Shown: positions 55,861 through 64,000 of the stretch, piece by piece
Position numbering within the stretch: position 1 is the stretch's first letter
How the letters are laid out: the number at the start of each line of letters is the position of its first letter
Assembly (NCBI GenBank): GCA_019454045.1
Contig: SKCR01038153.1
Coordinates: forward strand, 62,001-126,000
Source of the DNA: Zanthoxylum bungeanum
Taxonomy: Eukaryota; Streptophyta; Magnoliopsida; Sapindales; Rutaceae
DNA: 64,000 nt
Direction of reading: 5' to 3'
The notes under the pieces: generated by a model
Told to the model about the DNA's origin: nothing
The model's input: the letters and a program-made list of their open reading frames with translations, nothing else
The model's database searches: none
Made by a program: the position numbers and the translations under genes

Positions 55861-56098
55861 GATTGAGGTTACCTTCTGAACCACCATATGTATCAATCAA
55901 CCAGGAACACCCAATGAAAGGTTTAGAACATGACAATTGAATTGGACTCCCCCAGTCCGTAAGACGGAACATCGTATGGATTAGCTTTGAACCTCTGCCA
56001 TGATCAATAAAACAACTACCCATGTCATGATTCATTCGACATGCGCAAAGGTACTCTCCAAGTCTATGGCTTCTAGACTTAGAGAGTAGGGGACAAAC

Positions 56099-56681
56099 TG
56101 TACGGGCCAAATTTGGTCCCAAGGGTAAAATCGATATTTCACCTCGAGATCAACCACAAAACCTAAAACCCATTAGTAAGTCAAACCCGAGAACCAATAT
56201 CAGACCAAGAGGCCTCACGGGCCCAAGCCCATTGTCATCAAGAGGGCCAACGGACACTACAGTTACCAAATTAAGAAAACGCCAAAAAGCTAATAAAACT
56301 TCCACTAAATCGACTGTTACGGAGATTCCAACGGGTAGAAGAAGAGTAAATGACCCAACTTCGAAGAACTTATAAAAAGGGAAAGGTAATAGCTTGGAGG
56401 GACATTCAACATTACTCAGTTCCACTGCATACCACCTTCGACATACAAGCACACCCTGCTCTCTCGGCTAACAAACTGAGACAGAGGTAACTACTAGCCT
56501 TGATCTCCCTATCTGCTTCTCATCTACATCACTGACTTGAGTATTGGAGTGCTTACGGCACCCACCACACCGGTGGGCAGTGACCTCCTCGTTCTTCCTA
56601 CCCTTATTTTACAGGTTCGCTAGTGCCCTTAAAATCCAGATTCTCGATTGTGGACCTTAGGTGAAAATCGGCATCCATACA
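56099..56681 (+). repeat. 3' LTR of T5 (583 bp)
   Basis: Starts TGTACGGGCCAAATTTGG and ends GGCATCCATACA; TGTACGG and CCATACA are near-inverted. TATA at 56370-56378 (CTTATAAAAAGGG). After it come CTGACTTGAGTATTGGAGTGC and CACCACACCGGTGGGCAG, sequences seen in several plant gypsy LTRs. CCACCACACCGGTGGG forms a small hairpin. Confidence 0.65.
56370..56378 (+). promoter_or_regulatory. Putative TATA box of T5 LTR
   Basis: CTTATAAAAAGGG about 270 bp into the LTR. Confidence 0.55.
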
Positions 56682-58225
56682 TATAACGACATAAATAATA
56701 TAGAAACACCGTGAAACTTTTACGAAAATGTTTTTCCGTAAAATAGTATAAAATGGATTTCCGGCCGAACCGACCGACCAATACTGATGGGGACTGCCCA
56801 GGTCAGCCCCAAAAACATTTGGATAGTTCGTGGGCTGCCCGAACAGTGCCTAGTTCACTTTTTGGGCAGCCGTTAACTAGTAAAGCAGTTTTTCGTCGTT
56901 TTCACGTATTTGCACTCCGAAATAATTTCCGATAAATATTTTCCTTGGGAAATTAAAATAAACCAATTTATTCTAATTACTCAATAAATAAAAACTGAAT
57001 TTTTATCTAAAAAATCAGATTTATCATTAATTGCTATGAGACCCCTACACTTTGCAAATTAATCATTTTGGTCCTTAAATTATCAAATACATATTTAATT
57101 GATTTCAAATCAATCCCAAAATAATTTATACGATTTGCAGCATAAACCAGAAACTTTTTCAGAATTCCGAAACTGCCCAGATTTTTCCAGAATTACGAAA
57201 ACAACCATATTTTGTATTAATTGTAATTTGGCCCAATTTGTTCAAATCACATCAAGATTAATTCCAATCAAACCCAAATTTGACATACATCAAATTATAT
57301 CATATATATTAAGAGCCCCAAAATGTGAATGGGGTAAGAACCCTAATTTCACAAATTACTCAAATTGGATAATTTACATTAAATTGACAAAATTCTACAC
57401 TTTAATCATCCAATTTCCACACCAATTAAGTCTCACCATCATGAAATTAATCAAGAACAATTCTATGTTAATTATGAATGGCTAATCAACTCTAGAATGA
57501 CAACTTTAATTTCTAATTAATAAATTAAGCATAATTACACCTAATTAGCTTAATTAATTAAACATACATGCTAAACACCATCAAACAAGATTACAACCAT
57601 ATAAATTACAAACTTAAGGAGTATAGATTCAATCTTAGCAACACAATTGAAGATAAGATTAATTGAAACAATTTTCATGTAGAAGAAAGTGTTAAAAACT
57701 TACAAAATTCCAAATCAAGCTTTGTTTTTCTTTCTTTCTTCAACCCTTTTTCTCTCAACTCACTTTGTAAAATATTGTGTAACTTGTGTTCCTTTTGAAA
57801 AATGAAATAAAATAATTTTTGTATACAAAAAATCAAGTTGGCCGAATTTTTAGCTTCCAAAAATAAATAACAATTATTTTATTTTGCTTAAAAATCATTG
57901 TTACACATTTTGCAAAATTAAAGTTAACAATTAATCTCTAATAAAGCAAACAAAATGTGTTCCAATGGCATCATGCCATTTCCAAGCTTTAATAAAGCAA
58001 ATCATTATAAAAGATATTTACTTTATAAAAAAATTTAATTATTTACCATTTAAATAATTTAATAATAAATATAAATATCTTAAATATATGTATTATATTT
58101 ACAATAAATATCTCAAATACATATATATTAATGATATATATCAAAAATCACAATTTGATATTTTATTAATGTGTATTTAATAAAATCAAGTATTAAATAC
58201 AAATACGCATTAATTCGAAAATGAT
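56682..58225. other. AT-rich LTR-like region, unassigned
   Basis: No gene. Phrases such as GAAACTTTTACGAAAATG and TTTGGTCCTTAAATTATC resemble long chromovirus (Del/Tekay) LTRs, and GGGCTGCCCGAACAGTGCC at 56830-56850 is GC-rich. The 60- and 128-codon ORFs (56753-56935, 57099-57485) show no domain and low-complexity composition. I do not call them genes. Confidence 0.35.
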
Positions 58226-59337
58226 TGTTGGGTCCCGATTGCATGTAAACTTCGTTTAAACGTTAAACACGTTATAAATAATTAGTATTATTCATAACAG
58301 TTGTCCTAGTGCTCTTCGAGTATATTTCATTAGTGAGACTCTCTAGATTCAGGCATATCCGTCACGAAATCTAATTTCGTGTCCATAATTCACCCACCCG
58401 TAAATTATGACGACCACGGATAAACTCGTTGAATCATACAGGTCGAGGTCATTGCATACATTTAATCTCTCCGTCACAGGTATCCGGATTATCCCAGAGA
58501 TATAGATATAAATGTCAAATATATATAGGAATAATCTCGTCGACGTATCTATTAGCAATCTCTAAATAACATTCAGAACTCACTTCCGAAGTATACTATG
58601 GCCATAGATTTAACAGATTGCTAATCACATGATGGACTACATATGCTCTGTACACAGAACTGACGGATCCTTTCTTGATACACACAGGATATCATGAGCA
58701 TGAGTCCACACCCAACGAACATGTAGAGGTCTGATCTAAATAGATCGGTGACGCGAATGCCATCTAAGTGTGGAGGATAACTCATAAATCCACAGTGGTA
58801 TCTCAAGTCAAAGAATCACTATACTAGTCAACCTGAGAAGATTCCTATTGACGTTGATGTACCATCTATTAGGAAATCTACAGTGAGTCATTCATGTTTA
58901 TCAAATAAACACCTACACGTCTATACGAGTCTCCCAAGACTCATGGTTCATTGGGATAAACCATCAGACCTAGTCCGATATACGACATGTACTGGTCTCA
59001 TCAGATTTTACTAACCGACCTATGTCAGCAAATCTTGACCAGGAACTTAATTTGAGGATATGCAACTTATAGTGACACTTCCCAATGTCAATTACAAACT
59101 ATGTTGCAACTGTGCACTACGTTGTAAATCCCGGGGTATTTGTCTCATATATATATATCAATAAATCGGATTTAGTTTCAATATAATCAATCTAATCGAA
59201 ATTAGATTGAATACGTATATAAAAGACAAGAGGTGCTACCATTTAATTAGTAATATTATAGAAAAAAAGTATTGCTTGTATTCATGAATCAGACATAAAT
59301 ACGATCCGGATTGGCGCTCAGAGCACCAACCCTAACA
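58226..59337 (+). repeat. Putative copia-like LTR (1.1 kb)
   Basis: Starts TGTTGGGTCCC, ends CACCAACCCTAACA (TGTTGGG/CCCTAACA inverted ends). A TATA box, GTATATAAAAGAC, is at 59216-59228, about 115 bp before the end, which favours plus orientation. No PBS follows and no clear target duplication is seen. Similarity of 58090-58300 to 8585-8796 crosses the proposed start, which weakens that boundary. Confidence 0.4.
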
Positions 59338-59338
59338 T

Positions 59339-59360
59339 TTATATATATATATATATATAA
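59339..59360. repeat. (TA)n microsatellite
   Basis: About 11 TA units right after the proposed LTR end. Confidence 0.9.
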
Positions 59361-61276
59361 TTGAAATGTTAGGATAAAATAGGATAGTTAAGAGGTGGTT
59401 TTGAGTACGGAGTTCGATATTACGTATGGTTAAGATAATCGACCACCACATGTATGAATATTTGTAATGCTATGATACGAAGTGAAATATTTGATGAAGT
59501 GGATGTCTATTGATGTATGTCAGTGTATGAACCTGTAATGGTATGCATATGTATATGTGAATGAATATGTATATGTATAAGTATATGAACACGTATTTGT
59601 ATATGTATGAAATGATAAGATAAGTATTATTTAAATGTATAAGGTCAGTAAAGAGAATAAGTTATGATTTCTGAATTTATATTATCACGTGTAGATGTGC
59701 GTTATTAGAATAAATTTGTCATTGACTAATGCATACGATTTAGCTGTATAGAGGTTCGGTTGGTATAAGCTAAGTCTTTTCTGAATGATAGAAGTACGCG
59801 ATCGATAGGATACATATATGAATGGAAATATATATTTGGTAAGATATTGTGTCAATATTTTTAGATAAGAATTCTGAAACAGAATATGTTTGATAAATAA
59901 GTAAATGATGCGAGGACTGTTAAAGTCCATGGTATCTGAAATCGAAGATATGAGTATATTCATATGTTTGATGTATATACGTATGTGTATGACTATTCAG
60001 ATGATAAAGTAGTGTTGGCCATACTTGTGCTTGTGTATAAGAAACTGTGTTATGAGTTTGTGTCACATGATATGTGTACATGTGTGTATGATTAATTGGT
60101 TGATGATTTCTTGGTGTAGTAGTCGAGCTGGTTAGGAATCCGTTCGTACGATATTCATCTCATACCTTTTCTAAAATAGGTAATGAGTCTCGTACGAGAA
60201 TTATATGTGCAAGTCAGCCATATGTATGTATTGTTTGGTTATTTGTTCTGTGATGTATTGGCTGTTATGTATGCTTTATTCCCAGTTGCATGATGATTGT
60301 ATGTATGTTTGAGAGTATATGTGTGTGACAGAATTCGTGATATGTATGGACTGTGTGTGCTATTGGGGAATGAATGAATGACTTGGAAAATGGTGTGAAT
60401 ATAAGATATTATAAATGTGTTTACTAAGTTTTTTATTATATGTACGTACATTATGGAAGAGACTAAATGTGTTTGTAGAATTCTGATAATATGTTTGTAG
60501 AGTTCTGAAATTGGATTTGCATGAATGTAAGAGAAATGGGGTATGATTTCTGAACTGATATGCGTAAAAGTATATAAGTCACGAATTTTTAAGCTATCAT
60601 AAAGCTATCGGAATGGAAGAAAGTTTGTTTCGAAATGAAGGAAGTTTGTTTGACTTATCGATTTGAGGATATTTCAAAAGATGTTTATTCATAATAAAGT
60701 TTAAGTATGTGACTTCATGTTTCTTGTGATTGAAATGGTTTCGATGTAAAATGACATACTCTGTGATATTCGAATTAATGCCTTGTGTGCTTTGGATGTT
60801 TGGCTAATAGATTGGCATAAATATAAATATGTAGATATGAGAATTTGATATTGGTAAAGTATAAAGGATAATTAAAAGTTGATAATTATGAACTCGTAAT
60901 AACTTAGTCATTCTGAAAAACTTCTAATTAGTTTAACTTGTATGTTCTATTTATAGTACGAGCGTGGTTACTTACTGAGTTATATAACTCACACAAAACC
61001 AGTTTGCTAGTTTTGCAGGTTGGCTACTAGATGAGTCAACCACTTCAGCTTTGGAAGCCATGCTCAAGACGTGGATCGCCCAAGTTGCAGTCACCCTCGC
61101 AAGTGTCCTGGGAGAAATATTAGAAGTTTAGGATCTATAGTTATTGTGATATTCGTCGTTCTGAGCACGCTGTTTGTATTTATTAAGTAACAGTTTTGAA
61201 TGCTTATGATGTTGTGGGCATGAAACCCTTAAATGTTCATTTTGAGCTTGATATCTTGTGTGTGGACCTGAGGTCC
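59361..61276. other. AT-rich LTR-like region, unassigned
   Basis: No gene. Dense in short TATGTATATG-type words (59520-60320). GGTTACTTACTGAGTTATATAACTCACAC with a splice-like TTTTGCAGGTTGG near 60965-61022 resembles the end part of Del/Tekay-type LTRs. GGGGTATTACA at 61469-61479 resembles their terminus. Tentative. Confidence 0.35.
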
Positions 61277-61277
61277 T

Positions 61278-61278
<1 letters not shown>

Positions 61279-61325
<47 letters not shown>
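61279..61325. repeat. (TA)n(GT)n compound microsatellite
   Basis: TA run to 61294 followed by about 16 GT units. Confidence 0.95.
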
Positions 61326-61326
<1 letters not shown>

Positions 61327-61562
61327 TGTTTATTATAGGTTTCATTTTGATGTTGGATTGTGATCTAGGTTGTCTAGTTTTAGGATACATGATGCCTTTT
61401 TTCTGTAAATTTATAGGCTTATGAAGATGGGTTAATCCTGTCTTCTACTGGTAGCATCTTGCCTCTGGCGGGGTATTACACCTCTAGAGCCAAGCTGTAC
61501 ATGATACTCACCAAATGTGGGTGAGGCCAATGAGAAGACCCACTGCTACTTGCTAGCAGGGA

Positions 61563-62050
61563 TGTATGATGTTCTTACTGCAAAATATGAACTAATGGCT
61601 ACAACATCTATGATGATAGAGTCACTGCAAGACATATTTGAGTAACCTTCGAAGTGGCAATGTCATAAGGCCTTGGTCTCAGTGATAACCGCGAAGATGA
61701 AGGAATGGACATTCATCCGAAAGCATATCTTGAGGATGATGATCTACTTCAATATGGTTGAAACTCACATAGGTCGTATCGATGAGAGTAACCAGGTGAC
61801 TATGATCATGGAAACGTTTCGAAGAGTTTCCTACACTTTAAGAGCAACTATGTTATAAACAAGTTGATCTTTACTCTTACGCAACTACTAAATAGGCCCA
61901 CCTCTTATGAGTTCTTATTGATGGATCTTTGTAAGCCTATTGGAGGGAAAATGTCGTTGAATCTTTCAAATCTACAAAGAAGATAAAGAAACATTGGGAA
62001 GGCTAAGGGTATAACTATTTGATACTTGGAAAGACCCTGCTGAAGATAAC
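61563..62050 (+). pseudogene. Copia gag (UBN2-type) remnant of C3
   Basis: Pieces: MYDVLTAKYELMATTSMMIESLQDIFE, then ALVSVITAKMKEWTFIRKHILRMM and THIGRIDESNQVTMIMETF (61673-61858 is open). These match the helical UBN2 gag core of copia elements (ALKYL-TARMKEG-SVREHVLKMM and IDESSQVSMILETL in relatives). Frame breaks occur at about 61644 and 61858. Gag would form the particle; not functional here. Confidence 0.75.
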
Positions 62051-62399
62051 TTTACCATGAGAGTCAAGACAATGGATGTTGTTTTAGTAAAAGCAGTGGG
62101 AATTACCAGTTTCAATTTTCAAATAATAGTTATTTGAATTTAAGCAAGGTTTTGTTTATTTCTGTTTTGTCGCATAAATTTGATTTTTGTTTCAAAATTG
62201 TTTCATGATGGTTTTCCCATTTTATTTGATAATAATAGTTATTATTTTAAAATGGATTACCAAAATGCATCGAAAACTTGGAAAATAACTTGTATGTGTT
62301 AAGGCCATTAATGCATAACTCACTACTCGACATGGGGATGTTTAAGGTTGAAAAAACTGAAACTAAACGATAAAGAATTTCTCACAATAACATATATAT

Positions 62400-63000
62400 A
62401 CGGTATCTTAGACTTGGCCATATTAACTTGGACAGGAAAAACAGATTAGTAAAAAGTGGATCTTTAAGTTAGTTAAAGGATCACACCTTACCAATATATC
62501 AGTCTTGTCTAGAAGGTTACTAATCTATGAGTCTTGTCTAGAAGGTACTAATCTATGAGTCTTGTCTAGAACGTAAGATAACCAAGAGTCCTTTTATAGG
62601 ACTAAGAGTCATCTAACCACTCGGTGATTATGAATATTTCTTTACATTTATTGACGATTATTCTAGATTCATGTATGTTTACCTAGTGCAGTGTAAGTCA
62701 GATACCTTTGAAAAGTTCAAAAAGTATCACGCTGAAGTTGAGAATCAATTAGGTAAAACCATCAAAATTCTAAGATAAGATCGTGAAGAAGAATACCTCG
62801 ACAATGAATTTGAGGAGTTCTTTGTTGAGCATGGGATAATATTCCAACTAATAACACCTGGAACACCACAGCAGAATGGTGTTGCAGAAAGGAGAAATTA
62901 GACCATACTAGACATGATGAGATCTATGTTTACTGACAATACATTACCTAGTTCATTCTGGGGTATGCACTACAGACAACAGTGTATATCTTTAACGTAG
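62400..63000 (+). pseudogene. Copia integrase remnant of C3
   Basis: The zinc-binding region LGHINLDRK is at about 62417. The core has FFTFIDDYSRFMYVYLVQCKSD (about 62640-62700, first Asp), ILR-stop-DREEEYLD (second Asp region, about 62770-62805), then ITPGTPQQNGVAERRN (about 62850-62900, catalytic Glu in VAER). All three DDE positions are still readable despite stops. A tandem triplication lies in the zinc-finger coding part (62505-62575). Confidence 0.8.
62505..62575 (+). repeat. Three tandem copies of a 28-29-bp integrase segment
   Basis: GAGTCTTGTCTAGAAGGTAC recurs at about 62510, 62538 and 62566 (AGTCTTGTCTAGAA in each). The segment encodes the ESCLE part of the zinc finger, normally present once. 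Confidence 0.85.
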
Positions 63001-63479
63001 TTGCATCTAATTTTTTTCCTGAGACACCCCTAAAGTTGTGGAGAGGTTGCAAAGCTAGTTTGTGATATTTCTGCATAATGGGGTGTCCAACACATGTACT
63101 GAAGAACAAGACTACCAAGTTGGAACCACGCTAATAGGTGTGCCTATTTGTAGGCTTTCCTAAGGAGACTATGGGTGGATTATTTTATAGTGTAAGAAGA
63201 TCTCAAAATATTTACATTTCTTGAGGACTATATGAGAGAATTCAAGTCTCGCAGTAACGTGGTACTCAATGAGATATTTTCTGTTTGACTAGTAAACTAT
63301 CAACAACAGTTGTTGATAATAACGTAGCACTTTCGACATATTAGCATCAAATACAGTTATATTAGGAAGATCTATCACCTAGACATAGTGGAAGGGTATT
63401 ATGACAACTTGATCTCTATGTAGAGATTAGAAAGTCAAACGTTGTCGCTTACAGTGATGGTGTAGATAATCCATCGAAT

Positions 63480-64000
63480 TATCGTAGTGCAATATATGAT
63501 CTTGATAAAGAGGAATTGCTCAAAGCAATGAATCTCGAGAATGAGTCTATGTACCCCAACTCAGTCTGGGAGCTTGTAGACCAACCTAATGAGGTAAAAC
63601 CTATAGTTTACAAATGGATCTATAAATGGAATAGATGAGTAGATGGAAAGGTACAGACCTTCAAAGCTAGGTTAATGGACAAGGATTATACTAATAAAGA
63701 GAAAGTCGACTATGAGGAGATTTTCTCGCCAATAGTCATGCTTAAATATATTCACACTCTTTAATCCACTTCACATATTATGATTATGAGATATGCAGAT
63801 GGACATCAAGACAACATTCGTGAATGGTAGTCTTGATGAGAGCATTTATATGATGCAACCAGAGAGATTCATTGTCCAATGTCAATAGCAAAAGGTTTGC
63901 AAGCCACAAAGGTCTATTTATAGACTGAAGCAAACATCTTGATCTTGGAATATAAGATTTGATAGAGGATCAAGTCTTATGATTTTGAGCATAACGTCAA
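63480..64000 (+). pseudogene. Copia reverse transcriptase N-terminal remnant of C3
   Basis: LLKAMNLENESMYPNSVWELVDQPNEVKPIVYKWIYKW (about 63517-63630), VQTFKARLMDKDYTNKEKVDYEEIFSPIVMLK (about 63653-63747), MDIKTTFVNGSLDESIYMMQPERFIV (about 63800-63880, in another frame), then SIYRLKQTS. Order and spacing fit copia RT; the catalytic box lies past the window edge. At least two stops and one frameshift. Confidence 0.8.

Larger units (their letters stand above)
54867..56681 (+). mobile_element. 3' end of a gypsy-type element T5 (array, purine tract, LTR)
   Basis: Array C, a degenerate tail (55860-56084), a GAGAGTAGGGGACAAAC purine tract (56082-56098) and a short LTR. No coding sequence. The architecture repeats T2 (minisatellite then purine tract then LTR), which suggests the Tat group, but the LTR is unrelated in sequence and only 583 bp. 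Confidence 0.6.
61490..64000 (+). mobile_element. Copia element C3, decayed, runs off the window
   Basis: A copia family different from E1-E4: gag (61560-62050), integrase (62400-63000), RT (63480-64000) on the plus strand, broken by stops. No LTR could be fixed upstream, so the 5' end is uncertain. It continues beyond 64000. Confidence 0.8.

Noticed and set aside
55841..56452. 93- and 100-codon minus-strand ORFs across the T5 tail and LTR
   Set aside because: Cross the purine tract and LTR start on the opposite strand; no domain.
57099..57485. 128-codon ORF in AT-rich DNA
   Set aside because: Composition is that of the AT-rich background (Ile/Asn/Lys-rich), no domain, no support on either side.
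1..64000. tRNA or rRNA genes
   Set aside because: The tRNA-like strings seen are retroelement primer-binding sites only; no cloverleaf-length match or rRNA core was recognised by eye.

Overview
The window is flowering-plant (eudicot-like) nuclear DNA made almost entirely of nested, decayed LTR retrotransposons, as in pericentromeric or intergenic heterochromatin. The basis is plant-type primer-binding sites (initiator Met, an Arg-type site, an Asp-type site), Tat-lineage integrase, copia gag/integrase/RT remnants, long AT-rich LTRs with 5-bp target duplications, and no cellular gene with introns, tRNA or rRNA. The only near-intact non-transposon coding sequence is an intronless LOG-type cytokinin-activation gene lying inside a retroelement. 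Lineage names come from reading motifs, not from database searches.

Layout, left to right. 1-3053: 5' end of a minus-strand Tat/Ogre-type element (T1), inserted into copia element E1 (3054-8584, plus). 8797-15672: a second copia copy of the same family (E2, plus). 15673-23413: 3' half of a plus-strand Tat element (T2), with archaeal-type RNase H and integrase in two broken frames, a hairpin minisatellite, and a 3' LTR that carries a nested copia solo LTR with a target duplication (18019-20121). 23347-23488: a palindrome where T2's LTR meets an inverted LTR piece. 23570-32583: copia E3 (minus), inserted in Tat element T3. T3 (minus) runs discontinuously from 23427 to 54870 and is split by three insertions: E3, the Athila-type non-autonomous element G1 (33563-40291) and the young full-length copia E4 (42744-52775). 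54867-56681: 3' end of another gypsy element (T5) with a hairpin minisatellite and a 583-bp LTR. 56682-61480: AT-rich LTR-like DNA, probably chromovirus- and copia-derived. 61490-64000: a different, decayed copia element (C3) running off the window.

Most notable. (1) G1 has lost pol and env but carries a 217-codon LOG phosphoribohydrolase reading frame with a single in-frame stop. It lies between a gag-type ORF and the 3' end, downstream of a 5' LTR whose U3 has five perfect G-boxes next to a TATA box. (2) All seven LTRs of the E1-E4 copia family contain a ladder of about ten consecutive short palindromes with arms of 6-12 bp. Nearly all have a three-base loop of the form TNG on the element strand. 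(3) This copia family shares a deletion between RT and RNase H and no copy has an intact YVDD box. Yet E4 has LTRs that differ by only about 1-1.5% and a perfect target duplication, so it was probably mobilised in trans. (4) Three unrelated 3'-UTR minisatellites in the Tat-type elements each encode dyad symmetry in every unit.
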